DNA of 64,000 nucleotides, from assembly GCA_023402275.1 (NCBI GenBank), contig JAEXCH010000006.1:20742-84741 (forward strand), given 5' to 3'. The DNA comes from Methanobacteriota archaeon (lineage in GTDB: Archaea; Thermoplasmatota; Thermoplasmata; Methanomassiliicoccales; Methanomethylophilaceae). The stretch's first letter is position 1, and each line of letters opens with the position of its first letter. The notes beneath the pieces were generated by a model. It did no database searches. It was not told the origin of the DNA and worked only from the letters and a program-made list of their open reading frames with translations. This document shows positions 47,653-57,300 of this stretch, piece after piece. The position numbers and the translations under genes were made by a program.

Positions 47653-48951
47653 ATGAGCTATTCGGTTTCTCTATCCAAGGCCTTGGAGAGCATCGGAGCC
47701 AAGGAAGGTTCCAAACTCTCTGTGGATTCGAAAGGCAGGACATACGTCGGAACATTGATGCCACATCACGATTTCAGCGATGAGAACATCGTGATTCTGA
47801 AGATGAGCAGCGGCTACAATGTAGGTATAAGGATCTACGATGATTCTTCGATAAAGGTGTTGGAACAACCTTCAAAACAGAAGAAGGAAGATGTGAAGAT
47901 CGATTCTAAAGATGGTCTTCCCGATATTGTGTTGATCGGCACAGGCGGAACGATCGCGTCATATGTTGATTATAGGACAGGGGCGGTACATCCCGCACTT
48001 TCGACATCCGAACTGGTCAATGCAGTACCTGAGATAAGGGAGATCGCCAACATATCCGCCAAGGTACTGTTCTCGATATTCTCGGAGAACATGAATGTGG
48101 AACACTGGCAGGAACTCGCCAGAGCAGTGGTGGAAGAGATAGATAACGGCGCCGATGCGGTCATAATCCCTCATGGTACGGACACCATGGGATACACAGC
48201 AGCAGCCCTGTCATTCATGCTGGGGGATGTTCCTAAACCGGTTGTCCTGGTGGGTGCTCAGAGATCATCCGACAGGCCGTCATCCGATGCATCTTCCAAT
48301 CTCACAGCGGCAGCAAGGTTCTGCGTGAACGGAGATACGGCAGGCGTTTTCGTTGTTATGCATGACACGTCAGGGGATGATTCGTTCGCCGTCCATCTTG
48401 GAACAAGGGTCAGGAAGATGCATACATCCAGAAGGGATGCTTTCAGAAGCATCAATTCACTCCCCATAGCGCATTTGGATAAGGATGGCAACATAGGATT
48501 CAATTTCAAAGGAAGGCCTGTGACCTCAGAGAAAGCGGTTGCGAACACAGACATGGAGAGATCCACTATACTATTGCAATACTATCCCGGAATGGATCCT
48601 CAACTCTTTGAGGATGCAATGATGAAGAGCAAGGGAATAGTGATATCAGGATCAGGTCTGGGTCATGTGAATGAGAACATGGTCCCGCTGATCAGGAAAG
48701 CATGTGATAACGGTTCCGTTGTGGTAGCGACATCACAATGTCTCAACGGAAGGACAAATCTTAATGTTTACAACACAGGAAGGGACATGCTATCCGCAGG
48801 AGCGATAACCGTTATGGACATGCTGCCTGAGACCGCCTATGTCAAACTGATGTGGTCCTTAGCAAATTCCAAGGATACGGAAGAGGCGAAGAGGATCATG
48901 ATCGAAACACTTGCGGATGAGATGAGCGACAGGAGGACGATAGATGTCTGA
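47653..48951 (+). CDS. gatD: Glu-tRNA(Gln) amidotransferase subunit D
   Basis: Asparaginase-type subunit of the archaeal GatDE amidotransferase that makes Gln-tRNA(Gln). 432 residues: an N-terminal beta-barrel domain (about 1-85), then the amidase with GTGGTIAS (96-103), HGTDTM (174-179) and SSDRPSSDASSNL. The catalytic threonine pair and the Asp/Lys partners appear present. The stop lies 8 nt inside gatE. Confidence 0.97.
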   Translation: MSYSVSLSKALESIGAKEGSKLSVDSKGRTYVGTLMPHHDFSDENIVILKMSSGYNVGIRIYDDSSIKVLEQPSKQKKEDVKIDSKDGLPDIVLIGTGGTIASYVDYRTGAVHPALSTSELVNAVPEIREIANISAKVLFSIFSENMNVEHWQELARAVVEEIDNGADAVIIPHGTDTMGYTAAALSFMLGDVPKPVVLVGAQRSSDRPSSDASSNLTAAARFCVNGDTAGVFVVMHDTSGDDSFAVHLGTRVRKMHTSRRDAFRSINSLPIAHLDKDGNIGFNFKGRPVTSEKAVANTDMERSTILLQYYPGMDPQLFEDAMMKSKGIVISGSGLGHVNENMVPLIRKACDNGSVVVATSQCLNGRTNLNVYNTGRDMLSAGAITVMDMLPETAYVKLMWSLANSKDTEEAKRIMIETLADEMSDRRTIDV

Positions 48952-50806
48952 GAGAAAGCTTGTCTGTGGAATAGAGATACATCAGCAGTTGGACACAAAG
49001 AAGATGTTCTGCAACTGCGACAGTGATCTGAAGGACGAAGGATTCGGAGCATATTATCGTAAACTTCGTCCGACCACAAGTGAGATGGGGGAGGTGGACA
49101 GAGCGGCGCTGGCACAGTTCCAGAGGGATATGGGATACAGATATCAGTGCTGCGAAGGGTCCACATGTTTGGTGGAGATGGATGAGGAACCTCCCCACCC
49201 GGTGAACGAGGATGCCATGGATACCGTTCTGACGTTCTCTACAATGCTGGACGCCAACATAATCGATGAGATCCAGTTCATGAGGAAGATTGTAGTGGAC
49301 GGATCCAACACATCAGGATTCCAGAGGACATCCCTGATCGCCACCGATGGTTCGGTGGAGGTCAATGGTAAGAAGATAGGGATATTATCCGTATGTTTGG
49401 AAGAGGATGCGGCAAGGAAGATAGAATCCAAGGGGAATGAGACACTTTACCGTCTTGACAGGTTGGGGATACCGCTAATAGAGGTGGCCACCGCTCCGGA
49501 CATGGAGACCCCGGAAGAAGTGATGGAGGTCGCATTGAGATTGGGGACCCTCCTTAGAGCTACGAAGAAGGTCAAAAGAGGCATTGGGACGATAAGGGAG
49601 GACATCAACATATCGATACCGGGAGGTGCTAGGGTCGAGATCAAAGGAGTTCAGGAGCTAAGGATGCTTCCCGATTTCGTAAGGAATGAGATGGAAAGAC
49701 AGAGCATGCTCCTTAGGATCAGGGATATCCTGAAGGATAGGGGGACCACACCTGTGGAGTTCTCACCCGTGGATGCCACCGATGTATTCAAGAACAGCGC
49801 TTCGAAGGTCATCAAGGGAGCACTTGAGGACAAAGGTAAGGTCATAGCGGTCAGATTGCCCGGATACAAAGGCGTGATGAACGGGGATGATGGGAAACTG
49901 CGTCTGGGCTCTGAAATGGCACAACACGCCAGGACCAAAGGTGTCAAAGGAATATTCCATTCCGACGAACTTCCTAATTATGGCATCGAACAGGAATATA
50001 TTGATTCTCTCCGAGGATATCTGAAACTCTCGGATGACGATGCGTTCGTGATATGTGCCGCAAAGGAGAAGAAGGCAACTGATGCGCTCAAGGCCGCCGT
50101 CGAACGTGCGAATGCAGCATTGGAAGGGGTCCCAGAAGAGACAAGGGACCCGCTTCCGGACGGCACTACACGATACTCAAGACCTCTCCCGGGAGCCGAT
50201 AGGATGTATCCGGAGACCGATGTGCCGCCGATGTTGATAACAGAGGAGAGGATGCAGAGGATAATATCCGAACTTCCGGAGTTCCCAGAGGAGATCGAGA
50301 AGAGACTAGTCGAAACATATGGGATAAATGCCCAGCAGGCGAACCAGATAGTAAGGCAGAGCCGTGATGAGATGTTTTCCAGGATGTCCGAGGAGTTCGG
50401 GATCCCAGGGATAATAGCAACCACCCTTACCAACACATACACAGAGATAGAACATGAGGGGCTCGACCCCTCATCAATATCCGATGAGGATATCCTCTCC
50501 TTGTTCAGGCTACTCAAGGATGGTCGTTTCTCAAAAGAGGCAGTCCCATCGCTTCTAAGGGAGATGTCCTCCGGCATCGGAGCTGAGGACGCCGTCAAGA
50601 AACTCGGTCTAGAAGCAGTGGATTCAGATGAGGCGGTAATTATAATAGCTGGGATCGTCAAGGAACGTGAGGAATTCGTACGATCGAAGGGATTGGATGC
50701 AATAGGTCCGCTCATGGGACCTGTTATGGGAGCCCTCAGAGGCAAGATCGACGGGAAACAAGCGAACGACCTGCTGGTTCAGGAGATAGGCAAACTCATA
50801 AAGTGA
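48944..50806 (+). CDS. gatE: Glu-tRNA(Gln) amidotransferase subunit E
   Basis: tRNA-binding kinase-type subunit of GatDE. 620 residues: GatB-like core (LVCGIEIHQQLDTKKMFCNC at the start, LIEVATAPDM, TIREDINISIPGG, ELRMLPDFVRNEM), the GatE-specific insert and C-terminal helical and YqeY-like tail domains. It overlaps gatD by 8 nt, so the two chains are co-translated. The 3' end overlaps the convergent methyltransferase by 11 nt. Confidence 0.97.
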   Translation: MSERKLVCGIEIHQQLDTKKMFCNCDSDLKDEGFGAYYRKLRPTTSEMGEVDRAALAQFQRDMGYRYQCCEGSTCLVEMDEEPPHPVNEDAMDTVLTFSTMLDANIIDEIQFMRKIVVDGSNTSGFQRTSLIATDGSVEVNGKKIGILSVCLEEDAARKIESKGNETLYRLDRLGIPLIEVATAPDMETPEEVMEVALRLGTLLRATKKVKRGIGTIREDINISIPGGARVEIKGVQELRMLPDFVRNEMERQSMLLRIRDILKDRGTTPVEFSPVDATDVFKNSASKVIKGALEDKGKVIAVRLPGYKGVMNGDDGKLRLGSEMAQHARTKGVKGIFHSDELPNYGIEQEYIDSLRGYLKLSDDDAFVICAAKEKKATDALKAAVERANAALEGVPEETRDPLPDGTTRYSRPLPGADRMYPETDVPPMLITEERMQRIISELPEFPEEIEKRLVETYGINAQQANQIVRQSRDEMFSRMSEEFGIPGIIATTLTNTYTEIEHEGLDPSSISDEDILSLFRLLKDGRFSKEAVPSLLREMSSGIGAEDAVKKLGLEAVDSDEAVIIIAGIVKEREEFVRSKGLDAIGPLMGPVMGALRGKIDGKQANDLLVQEIGKLIK

Positions 50807-51398
50807 TCTCAAGGACCTTTAATGTCTCAAAGAACATAGGGTGCATCGATATGACCTTGAAGTCATAATCGGACAAAAGATCCCCTAATGCATCCTCGTC
50901 CATCAGTGATGATACCACAACCATCAGTCTCCCGCCTTCAGAAAGATGTTCCTCTGCTCCGGACAGCAGTCTCGGCAAAGGTCCCAATCCGTCCTTTCCA
51001 CCGGACCATGCAAGTGCCAGCGCTCCTTTTTCATCAACGGGAAGGTAAGGGAGATTGAAGATTATCGTATCGAATTCGCCTGTTATGTTCGAATAGACAT
51101 CCGTTTCGATGACATCTGCGGTCAATCCATTCTTATTGAAATTATCCTTGGTGAGTTGGACCGCTTTAAGATTTATGTCTCCGCAGGTCACCTTGGCACC
51201 GTTGACAGCACAATGTATCGATACAACCCCGGATCCGCATCCGATCTCCAATATCCTTTCTCCCGGAGAGATATCGAGTGAATGTATCAGGAATATGCTG
51301 TCATCCGAAGGCGGATAGACATCATCGTCCGCATCAATGGATATCGAGGGGTCGTATCTCATCCCTACTGTATGTATCAACTGCGATAAAAACATCAC
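50796..51398 (-). CDS. HemK/Mtq2-like methyltransferase
   Basis: 200-residue class I SAM methyltransferase: ILEIGCGSGVVSIH (49-62), CGDINLKAVQL, and the catalytic motif FNLPYLP (114-120), where HemK/PrmC enzymes have NPPY. The VYPPSDDSIFLI segment is typical of archaeal/eukaryotic Mtq2-type release-factor glutamine methyltransferases. The P-to-L change in NPPY is notable but Asn and Tyr are retained. An internal ATG at 51362 (MRYDPSIS) may be the true start. Substrate is inferred. Confidence 0.75.
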   Translation of the reverse strand: MMFLSQLIHTVGMRYDPSISIDADDDVYPPSDDSIFLIHSLDISPGERILEIGCGSGVVSIHCAVNGAKVTCGDINLKAVQLTKDNFNKNGLTADVIETDVYSNITGEFDTIIFNLPYLPVDEKGALALAWSGGKDGLGPLPRLLSGAEEHLSEGGRLMVVVSSLMDEDALGDLLSDYDFKVISMHPMFFETLKVLEITL

Positions 51399-51426
51399 AG
51401 CAAGTTAGTTCTAAGTGTATCGTGAT

Positions 51427-52011
51427 ATGGATCACATGATAAAGCTGGATGTTCTGGCGATAGGGAACTTCCAAAGGGACGAGGAAGGCAAGGTGTACGA
51501 CGCATTCTCCACGTCGGTCCTGATAAGGGCCGAGGATAGGGCGATAGTGGTGGATACAAGCACGAAGTACATGAGGCCGGCGATCAAAACATCATTCAAA
51601 CAGATCGGGATATTCCCCGATGATGTCGATACGGTCATCCTTACACATTCGCATCATGATCACATAGGTAACAATGACATGTTCAAGAATGCCGAGTTCA
51701 TAATGCACTCGGCGGAGAACAACATAATAGAATGTGCCAGACTCATAGATAAGGAGGAGAGGATAGCACCAGGTATAAGGATAGTGCCCACTCCCGGCCA
51801 TACTCTGGGTTCCGTAAGCGTCTTCATAGAATCAGACCAGAGATATGTCATAGCCGGGGACGCCATACCAAAATTCGGGAACTATGAGAGAAAGGTCCCT
51901 CCAGCGATAAACATCGATGAGGAGGCGGCACTGGAAAGCATTAATATGATATCCAAGTATGCTGACATGATAATCCCGGGACACGACCCGCCGTTCCTGG
52001 TGCATAGGTGA
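51427..52011 (+). CDS. Metallo-beta-lactamase fold hydrolase
   Basis: 194 residues from the ATG at 51427 (in-frame GTG 51415 and ATG 51436 are alternatives). Zinc-binding HSHHDH (74-79), PTPGHTLGSVSVF, IAGDAIP and PGHDPPFLV give a complete metallo-hydrolase set. The small single-domain form resembles MBLAC1-like or glyoxalase II-like proteins; the substrate is not identifiable. The AGGTGA of the next gene overlaps its stop. Confidence 0.85.
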   Translation: MDHMIKLDVLAIGNFQRDEEGKVYDAFSTSVLIRAEDRAIVVDTSTKYMRPAIKTSFKQIGIFPDDVDTVILTHSHHDHIGNNDMFKNAEFIMHSAENNIIECARLIDKEERIAPGIRIVPTPGHTLGSVSVFIESDQRYVIAGDAIPKFGNYERKVPPAINIDEEAALESINMISKYADMIIPGHDPPFLVHR

Positions 52012-52015
52012 TAAA

Positions 52016-52690
52016 ATGGTAAAAAGAGAGATCCCGGAATACATCTACATCCCTTGTCCGGATTGCGATGATGTCACTGAACATGATATACTGAAAGGAA
52101 GGGCGGGGAAGGATAACATAACCGGAACATTCAGATGTTCGGAATGCGGAAGGACATTCTCCGATTCGATCAGGGTACCAGAGATACTGAAGGTAAAGGT
52201 ACTCTTCAGCGATGGAGACATAACAGAGACGACCGAGACAGAGTTGGAATCCAATGAGATACTGACGGTCGACGATGAGTTCTACCTCGATGACGGAAGA
52301 AGGGTATGTATAACCCATATAGAGACCGAGGACGGCAAGAAAGGAAGGAAATTCCAGGCCGACAGGATCAAGGCATTATGGGTCAAACAGTTCGATATAC
52401 TGAGGGTCAAAGTATCCGTGAATGACGGAAGAAGGACCTACTCGGCAAGGATCGAGGCGGAACCCGAGGACGAATTCACAGTGGGCATGGTGGTAGGTTT
52501 CGAGGATTTCGATGCTCTGATCCATGCCATAAAGACAAAGGACCGTCTATTGAAGAAAGGGTCCGCAGAGGCAAAGGACATCATTAGGATGTACGGAAAG
52601 ATAAGGAAGAAGAGATATGAGGTCCTCGATCTTGAGGAGGACGATGATGATTACTTCTTCGATGAGGATGATGAACAGGTCTCTTCCTGA
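52016..52690 (+). CDS. HVO_0476-type archaeal zinc protein
   Basis: 224-residue protein with an N-terminal four-cysteine zinc ribbon (CPDCDDVTEHDIL...CSECGRTF) followed by two beta-rich SH3-like units (LKVKVLFSDGDITE; LRVKVSVNDGRRTYSARIEAEPEDEF) and a very acidic tail (EEDDDDYFFDEDDEQ). This is the layout of the HVO_0476 family, conserved in archaea and uncharacterised. An AGGTGAT ribosome site is 4 nt upstream. The 3' 40 nt overlap the convergent phosphatase gene. Confidence 0.85.
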   Translation: MVKREIPEYIYIPCPDCDDVTEHDILKGRAGKDNITGTFRCSECGRTFSDSIRVPEILKVKVLFSDGDITETTETELESNEILTVDDEFYLDDGRRVCITHIETEDGKKGRKFQADRIKALWVKQFDILRVKVSVNDGRRTYSARIEAEPEDEFTVGMVVGFEDFDALIHAIKTKDRLLKKGSAEAKDIIRMYGKIRKKRYEVLDLEEDDDDYFFDEDDEQVSS

Positions 52691-53334
52691 GGAAGTATAT
52701 GATCCAGGACATCGGCTATGTTGTCAGACCTCACTGTGTATGTGGCAGCTTCGACGGTGTATTCGTCTGTTGGGTTGAAGGCTATCGACATACCTGAGTT
52801 CTTGAACATTGGTATGTCGGTGAATGAGTTACCGATGGACACGGTCCTTTCCTTGGTCGTCTGATATTTCTCTATGAAATGGCGTACGTTGATCCCTTTG
52901 TCCTTGAGATCGACATTCAATATCCCTTCTCCGGTCAACATGCCGTTCTCATCCGTCTCCAATCCATCCGCGGCGTAGTCGTCGAAACCGAACTCCTCCG
53001 CGATCATCCTTGCGGCGATATCTATTCCTCCGCTCACGATGACACATCTTATCCCGTTGTTCCTGAGGTAGGCCACAGTCTCCTGTATGCCGCCTGTCAA
53101 AGGCATGCTCTGAAAGAACCTTATGAGGTCTGAGATGTTGATGTCAGGTCTTGCGCTCTTCCATAGACCTATGTCCCTGCGCATGAACTCCATCTCGTCG
53201 ATCTCCCCGTTGATGTATGCTTGGTAAGTGGCCTCATTGTCAACGTCAAGGCTTTGATGTATCCAGCACCATGAGCTTCTAAGCACCGTCAACACACCGT
53301 CCATATCGAAACAGACAAGATCATATTCTCTCAT
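52651..53334 (-). CDS. SerB-like HAD phosphatase
   Basis: HAD-family phosphatase resembling phosphoserine phosphatase. 227 residues from the ATG at 53334: nucleophile motif CFDMDGVLT (D10/D12), CVIVSGGID (motif II), conserved lysine near DLKDKG and GNSFTDIPMF (motif IV). The longer frame to 53421 adds a hydrophobic stretch that would run across a TATA element; that element (53355-53365) is 27 bp before 53334, so a leaderless start there is preferred. The serine-rich C terminus overlaps the convergent zinc-protein gene by 40 nt. Confidence 0.85.
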   Translation of the reverse strand: MREYDLVCFDMDGVLTVLRSSWCWIHQSLDVDNEATYQAYINGEIDEMEFMRRDIGLWKSARPDINISDLIRFFQSMPLTGGIQETVAYLRNNGIRCVIVSGGIDIAARMIAEEFGFDDYAADGLETDENGMLTGEGILNVDLKDKGINVRHFIEKYQTTKERTVSIGNSFTDIPMFKNSGMSIAFNPTDEYTVEAATYTVRSDNIADVLDHILPQEETCSSSSSKK

Positions 53335-53594
53335 TGGATGGTACATATTGTTGTGGGATAAAACCATGATGCAGAAGGTCAGGATCATCAAAACGGTCAT
53401 TGTTACCATGTCTATATGCATAAAATTAACATTCTTGGAACAGGCTTACTTTATTGATGTGATCATTGTATTGGATTTTCAAAATAATTTTATACATTTG
53501 TCTAATGATTCTAATCAACTGTGTACACGCTCTCTTCTATTTTTCACGTGACCGTATGTATTTATATATTAGAATATTGGATTTGAATTTCAAG

Positions 53595-53609
53595 CGATAT
53601 TTATTATCG
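53595..53609 (+). promoter_or_regulatory. Palindromic TATA element of the candidate small RNA
   Basis: cgatatttattatcg: a TATA core framed by the inverted repeat CGATA/TATCG. Normal spacing places transcription start near 53627-53632, just before the first stem of the RNA candidate. Confidence 0.55.
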
Positions 53610-53627
53610 TGATTCTGTTCCAAAAGA

Positions 53628-53717
53628 GCAGAAAGGGTGGGGTGACACATACGCCAAGGGGGGATCCTGCGTATGAAAATGCCAGGGGGGCGACCTTACC
53701 CTAAATCTTTTTTTTTT
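53628..53717 (+). ncRNA. Candidate structured small RNA (three-way junction, G-rich loops)
   Basis: A compact fold can be drawn by hand. P1: 53634-53643 with 53693-53702 (10 bp, two G-U). P2: CATACGC 53648-53654 with GCGTATG 53669-53675 (7 bp, perfect), capped by AGG/CCT around a GGGGAT loop. P3: TGCC 53680-53683 with GGCG 53689-53692 around AGGGG. Joining strands are GACA and AAAA. A ten-T run at 53708-53717 follows P1 directly, and a TATA element is correctly placed upstream, so an independent transcript of about 85-90 nt is implied. The two G6 runs plus GGG and GGGG in P1 could alternatively form a G-quadruplex. No known Rfam class was recognised. Confidence 0.6.
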
Positions 53718-53779
53718 CATTTTTACCGATGACCCTTGAATACAAAACAGATTAATCCCTCTTTTGTATATCTCACGCA

Positions 53780-54229
53780 ATGGTCTCTGTCCGCATTGAT
53801 TACGAAAACGGATATTATGTCGGTGAAGCGTTCGAGAAGGATGGTTCCTTCCTTGAGAACGGCAAGGGAAGATTCGTATGGCTCAGCGGAGAGATATACG
53901 AAGGGGATTTTTCAGATGGTATTAGAACTGGAAAAGGATCCTTTATATGGCCGAACGGCGACGTATATGAAGGGGATTTCCTGAATGATATGCGTACAGG
54001 TAAAGGCGTTATAAGATGGTCCTCGGGGGATTCATACAGTGGTGATTTCGTTGACGGCATCAGGACCGGAAAGGGTACATTGTCCTGGTCGAACGGTGAG
54101 AGATACGAAGGCGACTTCCTGGATGGTAACATGGAGGGGCACGGCATACATTATGGTCAGGAAGGAAGGATCATCTACGAAGGGGATTGGATAGAGAACT
54201 GTCCTCTCAATAAATTCGAGAATGAGTGA
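53780..54229 (+). CDS. MORN-repeat protein
   Basis: 149 residues made of tandem 23-residue MORN units with the pattern YEGDF-x5-RTGKG-x3-W-x-NG (units beginning near residues 40, 63, 86 and 109, plus a degenerate first and last unit). No signal peptide or membrane helix, so probably cytoplasmic. MORN repeats form elongated beta hairpins that bind lipids or proteins; here the role is unknown. A tatatc element lies only about 15 bp from the ATG, so the promoter is not clear. A seven-T run at 54255-54261 may terminate it. Confidence 0.88.
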   Translation: MVSVRIDYENGYYVGEAFEKDGSFLENGKGRFVWLSGEIYEGDFSDGIRTGKGSFIWPNGDVYEGDFLNDMRTGKGVIRWSSGDSYSGDFVDGIRTGKGTLSWSNGERYEGDFLDGNMEGHGIHYGQEGRIIYEGDWIENCPLNKFENE

Positions 54230-54304
54230 GGGAACATAACATATCCAGACAACATTTTTTTAAAGTATAATATTCTGAATAGTATGATCCGTTCCATTTA
54301 CCAA

Positions 54305-54319
54305 TAATATATAATTTAT
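54305..54319 (+). promoter_or_regulatory. TATA element of the giant adhesin-like gene
   Basis: aatatataatttata, about 65 bp upstream of the GTG start, would give a leader of about 40 nt containing a GGGGGCGAGA ribosome-site-like stretch. Confidence 0.5.
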
Positions 54320-54379
54320 AGAGAAGTTTAAAAAGGGAACATCTCATATCTGTTTCTTAATATTCTCGGGGGCGAGATT

Positions 54380-57300
54380 GTGAGAAGCAAATCATACGTT
54401 AGTGGTAGAGAGGGAGCTATAGCTCTGTCCAAATTGTCAATAGTATTCGCAGCTGTACTTGTACTGTCATTGTGCCTGATCCCTTTGATGGATGGAGGCA
54501 ATAATTCAGGTATAAGCGGGCCGTCATCGGACGGCAGTTTCATCAATCCGATGGACCCAAGAGGCGACAATGAACTGGAAACCGATGAGATAGGGATATA
54601 TTCTGTGGCGGATCTGGCAAAGATCGGTAACGATGCAGGCTACCCAGTGGGTGGCAAATATGTTCAAATGGCATCCATCGATTTCACCAACACTCAGGAT
54701 TCCGCAATGAGCAGTTATCTTGCCAACAGAGGTTGGCAGATCAAGGTCACCCCTGATCTATCCGATTCAAGCAAAGTGGTCTTCACGATCCAATATTCCA
54801 CAAACGGATCATCATGGTCTAACCTAAACTCCCCCCTCGACTATAAGTTCGGAAATGCGAGCCAAACGAGCGTCAGCCCCACCGACGGCAAGCTCGAGAT
54901 ACCGAACTCCTCATCATCATATGGGCAGAATCCTTTGGTACTCACAATATCCGGGACCAACACGGCTATCGTCTCCGACAATAGTTTCGTATTCTCAATA
55001 GAGGTGACAAGTGCTGCCGAACCAAAACAGTCTTACCATCTCGGTAATTTCGACATGATCCTCGGTTTCACCGGAACTTATGACGGTAATGGGTACGTGA
55101 TAAGAGGAATGGACATAGCAAAGGCAGGGAACAATACAGCATTGTTCGGAGCCGGAAGGATATCGAACCTAGGACTCGAGGAAGGTTCAACGACCTCGAC
55201 TGGAAGCTATGTAGCAGGAATGATCGCGAATTCAAGCACTACCGACCCCAAGACAATAGTGAACTGTTATAACACAGGCTATGTCACAGGCGACAGCGAC
55301 GTGGCAGGGATAATCTCAGGATACAACCCATCCTCATATTACGTCTACTACAGCTACAATGAAGGAAACATCTACGGTACAACGAATGTTGCAGGTATAT
55401 CAAGCAAATACGGTGCCATGTTCTCCTACAACAAAGGGGATATCAGAGCCACCGGAAGTGTGGCCGGCGGGATATCCGCTTATCTTACATCAGGGAACAT
55501 AGCATCATGTTACAACCTCGGAGACGTCGTTGCCCCAAGCGGATATGTCGGCGGAATAGCCGGACGTTCAACGGGAGGAGCGATAACCCAATCCTATAAT
55601 GCAGGTGATATCAGAGGATCGCAATATTCCGGAGGGATAATAGGCGACAATCTCGGGGTCATGATCCAGGATTGTTATAACAGGGGATCAGTGACCGGAT
55701 CATCCAATACTGCGGGAATAGCAGGTTATTCTGCTGGTACAATAAGTAACTGTTACAACATCGGTGAAGTAAACGGCGGGGCCGGCGTAGGAATAAGGGA
55801 TGGCGGATCAGGAGCGGTAACCGATTCATACTATCTCAACACCAGCGGATCATCCGGCGCAGGGGAGTCTAAGGATCCCACATGGATGAAGACCAAGGCG
55901 AATTATCCTGCTACATGGGATTTCTCCCTCGTATGGACCTTCAACAACGCAGATGCCCTGAATGACGGGTATCCTCTTTTGAAGATCAACATGACGCTGT
56001 TCATAACCGGACAGCCGGTGGATTCCAATGTCGACATCACTACCAATGCGGTGTTCAAAGCATCGGCAAAGTCCACAATGGGCGACGCAGTCTACAGATG
56101 GGAAGTGTCCACAGACGGCGGAGGAAATTGGACGGACATAGAATTCGGGACAGGAATGAACACTAACATTCTCATGGTGTCCCCAAGCGACTACGCCAAC
56201 GGTACACTTTTCAGGTGCGTTATCAGTAATTCCGAGGAACAGATCATAACATCCGATGCTCTTCTGAATATCAATGAGGATACAACGACCCATTATGTTT
56301 CAACCGTAGAGGATCTGGTGAACATAGGTAATTCCTCGATCAATTGGCTGATGAGTCACACTTACATTCAGACCAAGGATATCAATTTCAAGACATCTGC
56401 CGCACAATACTATCTGGATTCAATAGGAAGAGGGTGGATGATACAGGCGACGCCCGAGGTCAATTCGGACAACAGCGTTACGTTCACACTCGAGTTCAGG
56501 CAGAACAGTACATCTGCTTGGATACCATGGACCGGACAGGCCCTGTCATATTTCTTTGGCGATACCACAACAGGCAATGCTACAACTGACGCTTCAGGTA
56601 AGTTCACAGTACCTCAGGCGAGTTCAGGATACAACGGCACGGACCCAATGATATTGATGATAAACGGGACCAGATCATCCGATACCTTCAGATTCTCCAT
56701 CGAAGTATCCGGCGGAACAGGGGTCAAAGAGAGTAAGGCAAGTTACAGAATGGGTGACATGGATCAAAAATCAACATTCTCCGGAACATATGATGGGAAT
56801 GGGTATGCGATCATCGGACTGGATTCCATGGCCGGAATGTTCAGTATGGCATCTGCCGCAACATTCAGGAACATGGGATTCGAGGGCGGGTCATCAACGG
56901 GTTCAGGAGGGCTCGGTGCTACCAGACTTGTAAATTATGCATCAGGAAATACAACTCTGGGAACTACAACTCTGACTAACTGTTACAATACAGGAACAGT
57001 TGTTACTCTGGGCAATTACGCTGCCGGATTGATATCTCAAGGGACGGGTGCTCTGACAATTACCAATTGTTACAACACTGGAACTGTTACAGCAACGGAC
57101 ACTTATGGGGGAGGAATAGCCGGAACAATCCTTAATGCCGACGGTTCCATAAGCGGTTGCTACAACACAGGTGCCATAACAAGCAATAACATGGTCGGAG
57201 GCATCATAGCATCATATGGATCGGCCAACATCTCTAATTGTTACAACACCGGAAAGATAACAGGTAAAGGAGTATCTCCCAGTGAAATAGTGCCTGAGGA

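Larger units (their letters stand above)
53335..53779. other. 445-bp AT-rich intergenic region
   Basis: No convincing coding sequence. It contains the phosphatase promoter (53355-53365), an AT-rich stretch with a strong unassigned TATA-like tatttatatatta near 53558-53570, a palindromic TATA element (53595-53609), a G-rich structured RNA candidate (about 53628-53717) and a short promoter stretch before the MORN gene. The GC-rich block from 53634 to 53702 stands out sharply from its AT-rich surroundings. Confidence 0.8.

Noticed and set aside
53440..53580. Short open frame (67 codons) and AT-rich palindromes in the intergenic gap
   Set aside because: Low-complexity AT-rich translation without a ribosome site; explained better as promoter DNA.
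53634..53702. Known RNA classes (fluoride, c-di-GMP, purine riboswitch; hammerhead; C/D or H/ACA guide)
   Set aside because: None of their conserved core sequences is present, so the element was kept as an unclassified candidate instead.
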